This document shows, piece by piece, positions 10,961 through 25,900 of a DNA stretch of 64,000 nt. Positions within the stretch are counted from its first letter, which is position 1; every line of letters starts with the position of its first letter. The position numbers and the translations under genes are program-made. The notes beneath the pieces are model-generated. The model did no database searches. It worked only from the letters and a program-made list of their open reading frames with translations, and was not told the origin of the DNA. The DNA comes from Sipunculus nudus (Eukaryota > Annelida > Sipuncula > Golfingiida > Sipunculidae): assembly GCA_026874595.1 (NCBI GenBank), contig CM049316.1:63221176-63285175 (forward strand), read 5' to 3'.

Positions 10961-13900
10961 CTGAAAAAAAATATGGGAAAGAAATAGTTGTGGTATCATT
11001 TCATAAGGTTTGATGTCAATTAATGTTTCTTAATATAAATTTGCCAATGTTGACAAACAAATAAACATGCAGCTGAATGTGGTTGTTTGCTTATGCATGG
11101 AAGTTGAAAGACCACCAGTTGCAAAATTTCTCCTACAAAACCCCCCCATTCCCTCCCTGTGAATGGTGGTTTTGTTAGTAAACTGTTGTGAGCTTTTCTG
11201 TATTAATGAGAATTTTCTCTGTTAAAGTTTATACCCCAGAGTAAGCCAACCGAAAATTTTCCCTTATTGGGCCTATTATCGCCCATCCCGCCTCGTTCCC
11301 GTGTATCTAGGTCACACTTCCGTTACCCATAATCACATTTTCGAAGGCGTAAGGAAGAGGACTGGGAGGGAGCGATGTTTGTAATACAGAAAAGCTCACA
11401 ACAGTTTACTAACAAAACCACCGTTCACAGGGAGGGAATGGGGGGGTTTTATTACGTAAACATAATTGTGAGCTGTTTCTGTATTAATGAGAAAAAAACA
11501 GACATGCCTTGGGGAGGGAGCACCTACCTGTAACGCTGGAACGAGGAATCACAGTGCTGTGAAGGAGCAGCGGACGACGTCGGTGGCGGAACCGACGGAG
11601 AGGAAGAAGATGGCCTGGAAAATTGTAGGACCTCACCCGACGCGAACACAGGGCCCATGGAGGAGAGGCCCGAAGCCTGGAGCGGAACAACAGTCAGATA
11701 GAAGCGTGTGAACGGAGATGGGGATATCCAGTATCCCATCTGGACCAACTGACTAGGTGAGATCCTGGAGAAATGGGCCAAGGAAGTCGAAATAGCTCGA
11801 ATGTCATGGGCCTTGAAGTGAAGTTGGTCTAATGTGGAATGAGAAGCGGATTCATATGCGGCGACGATAGTAGCTTGAGTCACGCACTAATGGTGAAAGG
11901 GCTAATCACCGAATTGGAAGATGTGACTTTTGTAGAAATAAACAACTTCTTGCGCCCCCCCCCCCCCCCGTAAAGAAGGAGGAGCGTGTGGATAATAACG
12001 CAACGCACGAACCGGGCAATTGGGAGCCCCATAACGGTACTGACCTTTAGGGAGGGCCGGAATGTGTCAAGCAGACGGGGGTCATCGAAATTGTGATATT
12101 TCCTATAAAAATCCGGCGGAAAATGTAGAGTGGCGGACGAACCGTCGGCCGCAATTTGCGTGAATTACGAATCAGCCACGAGGGCATGAAGCTCAGAACG
12201 GCGACCAGCCAAGGCAAGAGCAAGGAGGAAAACCGTTTTCCGAGACAAATGGAGAAGATGGGCCAAACGCAACGGCTCATAAAGGGGGTTCCCGGAGGTG
12301 ACGTAAGACGATGTCCAGGCGCCAGGAAGGCGCAACATACCGTGGACGAGACGCACGGGCATGAACCCCCTTGAGAAAGTCCGACACCAACGGGTGATGA
12401 AGGACACGATCGTGACCCAGCGGACGGAGCACTGACAGCAGGGCGGCGCGATAGCCACGCAGAGATGGATAGGATAAATGTTGATCCGGTAGTAAGAACA
12501 CGAAAAATCCAAAACAGCCGCAAGCGACGGATCTAAAGGGGAGATGCCGCAGGAAGACGGCCATTCCGTGAAGAGACGCCACCGGGAGTCGTAGATGCGG
12601 TCCGAAGAACGGCAACGGGGAGCCGAGGCAAGGAGAGCAGCCGGACTTGAAATGCCCTGATCCTTGAGGTGGCCGATGAGAGCACGCATGCGCATAGAGG
12701 GCACGACCGAAACGGGCGCCGGGCACGAGGGAACGACAGGAGCGCGATGCGGAGCGGTAGTATAAGGGGGGGGCGAGAGAGAAGCGAGCGCCACAGAGGA
12801 AACCATGGAGCCGCAGGATGAAACGGAACGATGAGAAGCAGGGTAGTCTGGTCCGCGCGGGACAAGCGGAGGAGGACACGGCGGATGAGCGGAGGCGCCG
12901 GACACGCAAAGAGAAACCAGTGAGACCACCCGGACGGCGGCGTGTCGGGGAGACGGTCGCGAGGGTGACGTAGACGCGTCTCGGAAGGCACGAGAGCGGG
13001 GGGGGGGCAACGGAAAATCAAACAGATCGAATTCCGGCCGCCCCAGGCGAGCGAAAACACTCTGAATAAGGAGTGGAAGGAGCGGTGGGGAAGGAAGAGA
13101 CGCCGGATGACGGGAAAGGGCGTCCGCTAGGACGTTCGACACACCCGGAAGATGGGATGCACGAACTGAAGCCCGGAGAGAGAGGCATAGATCGAACAAA
13201 AGGTAAGTCTCCTGCATGAGCGAGGGAGACCGAGTACCGCCCTGCTTGTAGATATAGGCCACAACCGTGGTATTGTCGGTCCGGATGAGAATGTGACGTC
13301 CGATCAAGCGGGGAGACCAGTGGGAGATCGTGCGACGGACGGCACGCAGGTTGAGGATATTGATATGGAGCAGACGTTCCGACGGGGACCATATCCCGGA
13401 AGCGCGAAGATCGGCGAGACGGGCCCCCCAACCAAGGAGAGACGCATCGGCATAGACGGAGCAATAGACACCCCTGGAAAAAGGAACGCGGCGCAGGAGA
13501 CAGGAAAGGTCCATCCAGGGACGAAGGGACCGCCAGGGGCGCCGAAACGGGAGGATCGTAGGACGAACCAAGGTTAATCGGAGAAGGCCGTGACGGCGCA
13601 AGATAGACTGAATCGGACGCAGGTACAGGCGGCAGAACGGGATGAAAGACGCGGCCCGGTTGAGAGCACCGTGGAGAGAAGCCGCAGGGCGCAAGTCTAC
13701 ACGGCGCCTTGTGAGAAAGGAACGAATCAGGCGGCGGAGCGGGAGAGTAAAATCGCGCGGGAGCGACGCTGTGCCGGACGCCAAAGCGAGCGTGACACCC
13801 AGAAATCGGAGGGACTGGGTGGGAGTGAGAAGAGATGACGCCGCAATGACCAGGAAGCCGAGGTTCCGAAGTAAGATGAGAACCCGGGAGCGATGCGATG

Positions 13901-16900
13901 CGATGCGGCCGCATGGACAAGCCAGCGTCCAGAGAAGGGAGCACAGAAACGCCAGGTGAACGGAGAAAACACGGGACCGCGTGAACAAGTATGGTAAAAT
14001 CCAGGGGGCCACGTGGATCCCGAACGGATGGACCCGGAAAGGAAACGTGAATTAGGCATCCGTAAGGTCTATTTTTGAACGCCCAATCCATCCGCCGAAC
14101 AATGCGGAGCACAGCATGGATAATGAACATCCGAAACGGGGGCGGACAGATGAACGAAAGGAGGCGCTACAGGTCTATGATCAGGCGCCAACGGCCGTGC
14201 GGTTCGGGAACAAGAAAAGGCGAGAGTGAAACCCCATGGAGGATGGGGAAACCTCGAAAATGCCCGTTTGTCGAACATAGATGGAATGGCCGCCGCCAAG
14301 CAAGGCGTCATGCCGGAACGGACGGAGGCGGAGCGGGCTAAACGTAAGATGGAACCCGAACTGTAGGGCGCCGAGAATGAACCGCTGTGAGGTGAAACCC
14401 GCCCACGCGGGAAAACGGTCGCTGAGCCGAGCGCCGATCGGAGCTAGAGAGGCAATTCTTGGTCGAACCTCGGATGGAGGAACGACCACGAAAAGGCGGA
14501 GAACGGCTGGAACGTCCGGAAGGACGTGAAGAGAGAGCAGATGTGCGACGCGGCTGAGCGGAAGCCGCAACCGGCTCCGAAACGGGAGGATCGTGGAAGG
14601 AAGGCCGAGGCGCAAGAGAGGTCGCGCGGAGGCGGGCCAGACGATCCGAGCACGCCAAGGTGTGGGCAAAGAGAGGCTGTAATTGGCTGCCAAACAGCAG
14701 GGAACCGGTAAAGGCGGAGAATAAAGCTCGGTCAACTCCGCTGGAGAAGCTTCGGCTGTAAGTGCTTAAATGACAGAATGCAATTGTACAACCGGGAGCC
14801 AACGACCTGAATAAACTCAGCGCCAGTATGGGCAGAAGCCTGCCAGAAGGCGTGGAGAGTGAGCGTGTCCGGAGAAACGGCGAGCAAGCTAGTGACAGCC
14901 TGCAAGTCGTTAACCATACCGGCCGCACGCCGGCCGAGCCCCTCCAGAACCGACAGGTGACGATCAGAAAACGGGACAGAGGATGGTAATAAAGACTGAC
15001 CGTCCGCAAACGGCTCTGCCAGGCCGGACACGAGGCGCAGCGGAGCAGACTGAACATCCGGGAGCTCAGGAGAAGGGAGCAAGCGAACGAACAGGTAGCC
15101 TGGAACCCAGGGGAATTCCCGAGGGTACCGGGGAACCAAGGTGTAACCGAACCCGGCGGAAGCGGGGTTCCAGTAGAGCGAGAACCCGAGACCACCGCGT
15201 GGGGCCCACGTAAGAGATCCCCCGTGTGGTCTGTAATTCCAGACACACGGCGGGCGCTGCGGAGGGCGATGGAAGGGGCCAGGATTCAATTAAGAACCGG
15301 CCGCCGACGCCGAGGAAGTCCGAGGTTGTACCAACGGAACTTCGGACCACTAGGGTTAGCCTCCTATGTGGAGGTAGCCCCTAGGTCCATAAGCGTACGC
15401 CAAGCCTGGCGGTGCAGCGCGATCGCCGACCACTGGTCTGGTGCCAGGGCGGGATTGGCTGACTGAGCTGATTTGCGCGGACGCCAAGCCTGGCGGTGCA
15501 GCGCGATCGCCAACCACTGGTCTGATGCCAGGGCGGGATCGGCTGACTGAGCAGTCGGGGACCCTGGAGAACCCCGTGTAGGGGGAGCCAGAGAGACCCG
15601 CTGAGCCGGAGCCACCGGAGGCTGGAAACAGGAAGCCGAAGAACGAGCAGCAGCAGGAACCATCCGGGAAGGCACAGGAACCGGAGCCGCAGGCCGCACA
15701 GCAGATGGTCACTGAAAGAAGAGCCGGCCGGCCGGCCAGTAAGTAACGACGGCAGACGGAGGAACCGGAGGCGAGGCCGGCAGCCCCGAATGGAGGCAGG
15801 AGGGACCGACTCACTTACCTGCACACCAGGAAGGTCCGGGCGATCCAGCGGGACGGCTCCAGCCGGCCACGGGGATAAGGAAGGAATCCGGTGAGGAGCC
15901 GGGCGACGAGAACGGCCGGGGAGAAATAACCGGGGCGCCGGCGAGGAGCCGGGCGAGGAGAACGGCCGGGGAGAAATAACCGGGGCGCCGGCGAGGGCGC
16001 CGGGCGGACTGAATCGGGTCTAGACAAATCGTCAAGATCCAACATAAGTGATTAACAAGCCCGGGACAAAATATGTAATATGGAATAGGCAGATGTGCTG
16101 GCAGAACGGGAGGCCGCGGAAACGGGGGAAGAATGCCGTGTCCGTGAATGAGAATTCAACGATTTAACTGTCTAAACCACTGGAGAGGTGACAGGACCGG
16201 CGGGAACGGACGGTGAACGCAGCACGGCCGTGGTGCGGTCAACCAGGGTAGGCCCCCCCCCCCCACCCCCACGGAGACAACCACGGGGCCAGACAATGGA
16301 ATATAGGAGGGGGAACCCCAAGTACCGGGGAATGAGCCCAATCCTGGAAAGGGCCCACTGGTCAGACGTCCAAGTCTGGCAGTGAAAACAAGGATCAGCC
16401 GGAACACGGCAGGAGTCATTGTTGGAGCGGCAACGAAAACAAGTGGGGTGTGAGTCCCAACCGGGATTAAGAAGACAAGAGCCACAATAAGTGGGGTTCT
16501 CCATGGGGGGCAAGGGAAAAAGAAGACAACTTACAGTTCAGTTGGCAAACTCATTAGTACAAACCCAACAGTGGACGAATCTCGCAGAGCGGGATCACAC
16601 GTCCATCATGGCGTACGCCAGGAGAAAATGTGATTATGGGTAACGGAAGTGTGACCTAGATACACGGGAACGAGGCGGGATGGGCGATAATAGGCCCAAT
16701 AAGGGAAAATTTTCGGTTGGCTTACTCTGGCGTATAAACTTTTACAGAGAAAATTCTCATTAATACAGAAACAGCTCACAATTATGTTTACGTAATAAAA
16801 CTGTGGTTTGTCGCACTCACCGCCAGATATCCTTGCTGAATATGTTGCAGATAATTTTGGGGGGCACCCAACATGTCATGAACACATGGATATAAACAAA

Positions 16901-19900
16901 ACCAACAGCCTGAGTACTATGAGATCAGTGTTTTTCTGGCCTATTTTTAATTAAGGTTCAAGGAATTATCTTTACTTTATAAACGTCAGATATCAGAATA
17001 GGCCCCTTTAAGAACACAACTTCGTTAATGATACCTGTAAACCTACCTGGTGTTTCCAGGATACGAGCACATCTTTTTCTTCCTCATCTTCAACCCCTGC
17101 CACTTTCACCAACACAGAATCAGATATCGTCATGGAGCCATCAGCACCTTGCTGTATGGTCAAATCCTTCACCTCACTGTAATAACAAGCAAATTCAATG
17201 AATTTATGTCCCCCACTAGTGATGCCTGTTGGTGATTAGTGAAACTAAATGTGCTGATTCATCATATGAAAAATTAAATATCATATTGTATAATTATAAT
17301 CTTGTGAGACAAACACTTCAAAACCAATCCCAACCAAGGAGTAATCACAGTTATATATAACAGATATAACATGAAATCACAGTTATATATAACAGATATA
17401 ACATGAAATCACAGTTATATATAACAGATATAACATGAAATCACAGTTGAGAAACTAATGCTTTTGATGTTAGTCATCAGGTTTTCAAGGAAATGTTTTA
17501 TTGACCTCCCTGGATTTTCAGTTAGAAATATTTATGTTCAGGGGTTACAATTTGTGCCCTGCTAATGGACAGCCAGCCAGATGACAAAGTGCGATTGCAA
17601 TACCTCAGTTGACTCGCTGCATGAGCTACAACTAATGTACATTCTAACCTTTTAATGAGCTGGTACAGCTTGTCTGCTGTAGCTGTTGGGCAGCCTGGGT
17701 CTATGACTGTGATTGTTGATGTGAAGCGTATCTGATGTTCCGTCAAACCCAGATCCTGTAAAGTCTGAACTGGATCCATCAGCTGCATCTTCTACAAAAA
17801 ACAAGAGAACAAGGGTTCTTAACCCTACCCTGCAGTCATCCCAGATCTCCTTTCTTGATACCGCTGCTTAAGATTCTCCGGGTTCAACCACCACGGTGCG
17901 AACAGAGCGAAGAATTGCAATCAGGCCAATGAGAGCGTGGTATTGCATTGTGCATCCAACTCCAGATTTAAACATGTGACGCCCACTCTCGTTGGGTCTG
18001 ATTACACTGACTGCATTGTATAACCACTGCATTAAGGAGCGTACCTGTGCATTAGTGTGGACAAGAGTGGGAAAAACAGAAACAAAAGAATCTAAGTGAA
18101 AATACCATTTCAGTTTAGCCAAATATTGGTGGTATTTGTACTTCCTATTTACATCTGCATTCCAGTAAAATGATCCATAATCCTGAAAAATTTATTGCTG
18201 ATAGCTGCAGCCATTCCTGATAATCAAATGCAGCAATATGTTACAACAAAAGTTATGTTCTGCTACTCCTCTTCTTAGTAACCCTTGACAACTATCCTTG
18301 ATTAACAGTCCACAAAAATCAAGTGCTTCACCTGTTGGTTCAGCAGACAGTGCATTTACTCAGTAAAACAGCAGCTGTGGTTCCAATCCCATTACATCAA
18401 CACTACATAGAACAAGTCTTACCACTTTCATTTTTATGTGAAAGAATGCCTAGCTGTGCTGGGGTATTTGCTCTCTGCTAATTATAAGCACTAGTGGTAG
18501 CCCAATTAATCAATTACTGTGGTTGGCTTCATATTCACAGGGTTAAAATTTCGCAATTTTCACATTACCCATAGTGTAAAACTTCAAAGAGTATTTCCAA
18601 TAAAACTAATATGAATTACTTATATTAAATAATCTATTCCCAAGTCATGAAATTTAGACAATGACTCAAACCAGCATCAATCAAGTGGAACTTCTTATTC
18701 ATTATTGGCATATTATTTGAAAAGATTTGATATAATTTATTATAGCAGCCTTTGATTTACTGGTGATCTACAAGATCTATTAATATTCCTATATCAATAT
18801 TTTATTTTATGACTACCCTTTGATGATAGGGCCTCTTACTCATGACGGTTTTATGATTCCAATAATTTCTCTTTCACAAATATTGTGAATTTGAAACCCT
18901 TGGACACATAAAGCAACCAACATATATCAATGATTGGTCAACTTTTTTCATAATTGATCAAATTGTTGCATTTTGCATAATCAATCACGAACAATTATTT
19001 ATATGCACATCATATTGTCGAACAAAATATATTTAATTTTTTTTAACATTTTAAAGAAAGACTGGACACAATTAAATAAACATCATTAAAACTTAACCTT
19101 GCTCAGCAAAAAAGGGGTCAACAACCTGGCTGCTACCTTGATCTTTCAGCAAGCTGCACAAGTTAGACTGAATTTACTTGGTCAATTTTATAGATATAAT
19201 TCTAAACAGCAGATTTCACGGTAGAATGTTCATAAAAAATTGATTAATAATCCATCCATCATCAATTGTTTTATTTCTTTAAATCTTTGAATATGCTATA
19301 TCAATTAATTCCTACACCTACTAAGCACCCACCCCCTCAAAATCACATATCATGGTTTTGCTGACTCAAGTTTTTGCATAAAATGTATTTACTCACGTTA
19401 TCTGACATGACCAGTGCTCCATGCATCACTCTGGACTTCTTTGGAGATCCTTCTGAGGGAGGCAAATCTGTCCAAATCAAAATTAATCCCTGTTACTTTA
19501 TTATGCACAATCAGCTCTGAACTTTATATCACACATATTTGATATTTTAACATTTTTGTCTTCGGCAGGAGGTTATGTGTTCATCCCCGTTTGTGTGTGC
19601 TTGTTCACAACACAACTCACACTTTCATGAACCGAATCTGATGAAATTTATAGGGAATTTTAGGAATGACCCAATGAAGAAAGAATTAGATTTTGGTGTG
19701 GATCCAGGTCATGTTCTGGATTTGGGAAACTCATCAAGAAATATTCAAAAATTTGAGTCTCTTATGCACGAATGAACGAAGGAATATGGACTGAATAAGT
19801 GAATGCAAACATCAGTTGGGGAGCATCCTACAACAGGGCCCCCAATATGGGGGAGGCTTGCATTCCTTAGAAAGCAGGTTTCTAGTCTTAAGATATTTTT

Positions 19901-22900
19901 TACCAAACAATGAAAAATAATATCATTATCAGTTCAGCCTGACAAAACAAATATCTATGGATAAAATAAAACATCACAAAAACACTTTTAACTTTGAAAA
20001 CACTATTCATTAAATATTTATCCTCTAGTCTATGAGTAAAACACAAAATAATTGTCTCATGGAAACTGAAGTATTTTTTAATACAACATGGCAATGCATG
20101 GGTGTATTGATTGATCAAATTACTGATGTAATGAATTCTAACTTCTTGGTTAAATTGTAATCCATTCTTAACTGCCAAATCAATTTTGATTGATATTTTA
20201 TGCAAGCACTACTCCATAACCCTTAGTGATCTTTAAACTTTAAAGAGCTAACCACAATATTGAGACTATTTATTGTGTATGTACTCAAGATATAGTTTCA
20301 ACTCTCACCAGTAAAGCATTCCACTCGCATTGAAATGAAAATGGCAGCGATGAACAGAGGGAAACTATATTTTTCCTTTACTTGGTAAAATTAACTGCCA
20401 TCCATAGTGGTAAAATATAAAATTTTACTTACAAGAGTCTGAAATTTAGTACTAATGTAATAATTGAATAGAGAATCGAATTGAAGATAACAAATCAATT
20501 AACTGAACTGATTCAAAGGTCCCTCACAATTCACAAGCCAATGCATAGAAGTTACTTAAAACTTATATCACGTGGTGGTGTTTTGTGCAGGGGGCATTGC
20601 ATCCAGAACAGAGACTGGGCCCGACGTGAATGGCTGGTGTAAAGTGTGACGTAACAGGTAAATTTAGAAATGATTTAAATCTAACAATACATGTTGTTTT
20701 TATTCTTCCCTTAATTTGGGTCTGACAGTATCAGAATTACTAAGCTTTTCATGATATCTGGAATTTTTGTAACAGGGGTTTTTTCACTGCTAAGTTCACA
20801 GTTCTCACAGATGCACCAAAGAAAATACTTAACCTCCTCATATTTTTTGTGGCAAAATAAATAGAAAACATATATGTCCTTTTATGTTAAATATATATTA
20901 ATATTTTTTATAGGTAAATGTGTTATATGATAATATGAAACTTGGAATACATTTGTTTGACTTGAAAGTACTCACTAGCAAGTGCTGCTTCTCTTTTAAG
21001 CAGACTGAGGCTGGCCTGTACAGGAATGGTAGTTGGTGTTTTCATGGTGACTGTCTCCCCATTGGCTGGCATGAAGCAGTCGACACCTACAGACACAAAC
21101 ACATACTTGCTGAAATGTCATTTATTTTATATAGTTTCATGCAGTGTAACAAGTATTACATAGTCTGCATTAGTATGAGGGTATAGTAGTTAAAAGTTCT
21201 CTCACACATGAGAGATATATGATGATTCATACTTTGATACATATTTCTTAGGTTAAATATTTGCAGTATTTACTTCTTCAGTGTTTCATGAGGGATTCAT
21301 TTTCAAGATTTAGCATACAGTAACTTACACATTGTATATAATCATTATAATGTCAATTCACATTCTTCATACGTTATCGGGGCGTAACCACAAAGTAGCC
21401 TAGTGACCCATAACCTTATTAAATAAGTGTGGATTTTGCCCACAATCAAACTCAGGCAAGATAATCTAATGGTTTGTAGTTGTGGTGAGTTTCATGAAAG
21501 TCCAACAAAGCCAAGGTAAGTTATCGTGGCGACACTTCTGTCATATGATGGGCGTATAAAAAGTACTTAGTAAACCAGTATGGATATTAAAGCTCACAAT
21601 GACCTTGAGTAATTTTAACAGCTGTGTAAATATCAAACCAAGTTTCTTAGGATTTCAAATTTGGGTCCAGAGGTTTATATAGACTTCACACTTAAATATA
21701 AAATGAAATGTTGCAAACACGATCACCTGCAGGACCAGCCAAAGTAGTCATATTCGCAGGGGGGTCGCGTTAACAAGTGATTTTCAAGTTGATTTACATG
21801 AGTATGGGACAAAAGCAAGTGGTCATCTTAGCCCAATGTTCGTGATAACAGGGTGGTCATCAGGCAAGATTTCACTGTAGTTTACTTAATACCTGTGTTT
21901 GTATATTTGTCTATACAGTGGAACCTCTCTGAAAAACAAGGGACCTATGGGTCACGACGCTCAGCTGTTATATATGATAAAAAAATATTATTTAGAAATG
22001 AGGCACATGCTGGTTTTGTGTGGTAATAAATATAAGCTGTATTATGAGTTGTTGTTGTTTAGCTTATGTATGATTTTGATAGTACCTTTGGAGACAGGGA
22101 AGAGGATTGATTTAATTTATTTTATTAAACAAATGGAGTACTATTGTCACACAGATTTTGACTTGGCCATATAACTTATAAGCAGAACATATAATATAAG
22201 AGTTTAACTATTTATTAAAAAAAATTACAAATATTGTCCCAAATATAATTTTTATTAAAAATAATAAGAGAATCATATGATTTTTTAAAATGAAATATAA
22301 CTGATATGATTATTAAAATAATATTAAAGAATATATTCATGAATGCATTCATGAATACATTTTGAAAGTATTTGCACGAGTATTCATATACCTTCATTTT
22401 TACCTGAATTCCCATTCTTTATGCAAGAAATTTTATAATGGAGTACATAATCATATTCGTATTTTAATACAATTACAAAGTATTCGCACCATGTCTGGTA
22501 TTTATTCAGTTTTCACCAAACAATGATGTTGAGAATCCAGAATATACAAAATTCACACATTTAAATAATGATCATAAGTACCTGGTTTTTATGGCTTTTA
22601 TTTATATTAAAAAATAACTGTAAAAAATTCATTTTGGACTAATTTCACATCAATGTACACACTAGACACAGTAGGAATCTAGATTTATATTATCAACTGC
22701 ATCTTTGTCTATCATTAATTACCTTCATATGATCCCTAATGATTAGTAATGAATAATATGATTTACTTCTTTATCATTAAAACTGAACTGAAAAATGCCA
22801 TAGGTGACTGCATGGTGTTATTTGGAATATGTGACATTCTACCCATTGATACAAGATTCTTATATCATCAGTAACTGCAAGTTAATTTCCTGTTATTTTA

Positions 22901-25900
22901 AACTAACAAATTCCTTTTCTATTTTTCTTTAATTTGTTATTAAAAACCAATAAAAATTGATTAATTTATTGTTTATTGTTATGTTGTTGGTTAAAACTAC
23001 TAGATGAGTTGGGTTGGACACCTGGATCAACTATGGCTGGCCATAAGCTGCCTGGATTCTCACCTCAAGCGTGCATAATTTGATGAAAGGTCAACAAGGT
23101 CAACATACAGGTGACTCAAGAGGGGCTGGAGAGAGCCAAAGTCTGACAGGGTCTCATAAAAAAACATTAATAAAAGCTACAATTTTTGGCCAATTGCTTT
23201 CAGCTTTCTAAACTAAAAAGCTGAAATCCTTATGTGTGCATGATATGAAAATTATATCAACAGTGCTCACGGGAAACAAACGTGCCATGGTCACAGTTGG
23301 GCAAAAATTTAAGGTACTAATTTTATATTTATACTAATAACTTATAAAATTTGAAAAATTCAGAACTAATTTTGGGTATTCAATTGAATCTTGATTAAAT
23401 AATGTTACATCCCTGACAAAAAAATCTCTAGCTTCAGCAATGCCCTTGTTAAGGGAGTAAATATTTCTCAATTTTTTACAAAGTGCATTATGTTTGGGCC
23501 CATAACTTAAAATAATTACGCAATACTGACATCATTCTGGCATGTGCATAGAGAATGAAAAATATGTATATTATTTATGATTAAAGTCAGATCAGTGGTT
23601 TTGATATTAGGCAGTCTTGAAGTGTAACACTGGGTTTTAATGGAAAAATGAAGTTTTTCATTAATATCTCAGGGTATTAAGTCCTAGTGACCAAATTCTT
23701 GGCATGGTAGGGGATTTTGGAGACATCTAACTGTATGCCGGATTTAAGGAACTTAGAGCTGAAGCTGGGGAGCTGAGCTCTTGCAAACTGCATAACACTA
23801 GCTTGATGTAAACAATATGTTACATGGTGCTTGAAAACTTGATTTAAATCTACAGTTTTTGATCAACTGGTTTCAAATTTTTGGTGTTAACAGTTGAAAT
23901 GCTAACAAAAACATGCTGTGAAAATTAAATCCACAGTACTTACAGGAAAAAAACGTGCCATGGTCAAAGTTGGGCAAAATTTAAGGTACCAATTTTTTAT
24001 TTTTATTAATATTTTAACAAATTTAAAAGATTTTCATCTAATTTTGGGTATACAATTTAATTTTGATTAATTAAAGTTATGATACTGGAAAAAAGGTCCA
24101 TAGCTTTAACATTTTTTGTGTTAAGTAATCAAATATCTTTCCTAATTTTTTACAAAATGCATTATGTTTGGGCCCATAACTTTTTTAAATTAAATAATAC
24201 AGACATAATTTCTGGCATGTACATAGGAATTATATAGAGGAATATTTATGGTAAATATGAGGAAAAACAGATGAGTGGTTTTGATATTAGGCAGCCCTGA
24301 AGTGTGAAAATGGGTTTTTAATAAAAAATTGAGGTTTTTCCTTAATTTCTCAAAGGAACGAAGTCGCAAAGACCCAGTTTTCGGCTTGGTAGGAGATCTT
24401 GGGGACATCTAACATTATGCCGAATTTTGGATTCCTAGGTCTTACGGTTTCAAAACGTGCCACATCTACGGACGGAAGGACGGACGGACGGACAGACGGA
24501 CGGATGGATGGACAGACGACGGACAATGGACCACGACTATAGCTCAGATGACTTATAGTCAGCTGAGCTAAAAAACACCTCTCTTATAAGACTACCTGTC
24601 TATTAAGACCACCCTGGGTTGAACTGAAAGCATTCAGATTGGTTATGACTGATCAGTCTTATAAGATCACATGTAATTTAAGACCACTTTTGGCCAGTCT
24701 CATGGGTAGTCTCCAAACACAGGTAACACTATAAACATTTTTTCTCACCGAATTCTTGTGTGATCTTTTTACTGAGGAACTCCATCTTACTGGCCTCTCC
24801 GTGTACAAGCATCACGTTGCGGGGTTCACATTGTCTGATGAGCTGCATGATGCCTTTAGCATCTGCGTGAGCACTGAATGACATGTACTGGACAGCCATC
24901 TTGACATCAATCTGCAATGGAAAACAGTTACAATCTATATTATAACTGACGGTGGTCACACATCTCCATGGCCACGCTTCGTGTCCACACAAGTGGACAC
25001 GAAGCTTAAATTGGGATATTAGTAGTCAGCTGGAAGTGTGCAACAGGCAACGACTTAATGAACCATGTTGGTTTGGAATAAATTTCTAGGAAAGACCATC
25101 AATAAATGCTGAAATCACTGGAAAAAACCTTAGTTCAGCAAGGTGGTGGTGTGCGGCGTTAACTGTCCCAAAACCTCTAGACTTTACAAGTCAATGAAAT
25201 AGTTGAGCAGAGAGCCATATATTTGTAAAATAGTTTGCCTTGAGGTGACAATACCTGTTCACCTTGTGAACAAGGAAAATGGTAATAAGTATGTGATAAA
25301 AATAATTATTATCAATCTTGAATTTCAGGTTTTCTTTAAAAAATATGAAATATCCAGAAATCATATAATCTGTCCTTCAATCATGCATTTATCAGAATAT
25401 AAGTTGACCTAACCATGAACTGTTTGACCTTAATCGCATATTTTTTCAATGAATAATCATAAGCAAAGCAACCAATCAAGTATCCTTTGGCAATGTAAAC
25501 AGCCAAGCACCTGCCAACCACAAAATTTGCATAATTTGGGGGACTCTCCTATACAGAACACATGTAGTCTGTACCAGTAACCCTGTCTGCATGTCGCTCT
25601 GGGATATTTTTCATACAAAGGAAACAGTATAAAAAGTTATAGGCCAAAAGTTGCAGGAGCTATTCCACCAATTGCTGTGTGTATAATAACATCTTACCTT
25701 GCTCTGAATATGAATGAGACAAATAATCCAAAATATGGTAAAAAAACTTCATAATGACTGTGATAAATTCATCACTGAAGAACAGAGATATAGCAATGCC
25801 AGCTGATGACGTCAGTCAATGCGATGTCATAGGCGATAACCTTTGTGACGTCACCATTGTCTAAAAAACAGCTCTCGCAACCTTCTATAGGCATGGAAAG

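Larger units (their letters stand above)
11137..16800 (-). mobile_element. DIRS-type tyrosine-recombinase retrotransposon
   Basis: 5.7 kb element in INTS11 intron 17, same strand as the host gene and strikingly GC- and CpG-rich against an AT-rich host. Inverted terminal repeats of about 157 bp lie at 11186-11342 and 16624-16780. The outer flanks (11137-11203 and 16750-16800) are joined in inverse in an internal complementary region at 11382-11493. Order on the minus strand: gag-like cysteine-rich frame, decayed reverse transcriptase, RNase H, tyrosine recombinase, internal complementary region, right repeat. This is the classic DIRS-1 plan. Coding frames are interrupted, so this copy is probably dead, but the terminal structure needed for the circular intermediate is well kept. 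Confidence 0.92.

Noticed and set aside
12047-16385. Many long plus-strand and overlapping minus-strand open frames in the DIRS region
   Set aside because: The region is GC-rich, so stops are rare in all frames. Only the minus-strand frames with recognisable RT, RNase H and recombinase blocks were kept.
17343-17448. Regular 32-bp repeats resembling a CRISPR array
   Set aside because: Copies are directly abutting with no unique spacers, in an animal intron.
22215-22415. Minus-strand 66-codon frame rich in Asn, Ile and Phe
   Set aside because: AT-rich low-complexity sequence within the family S element.
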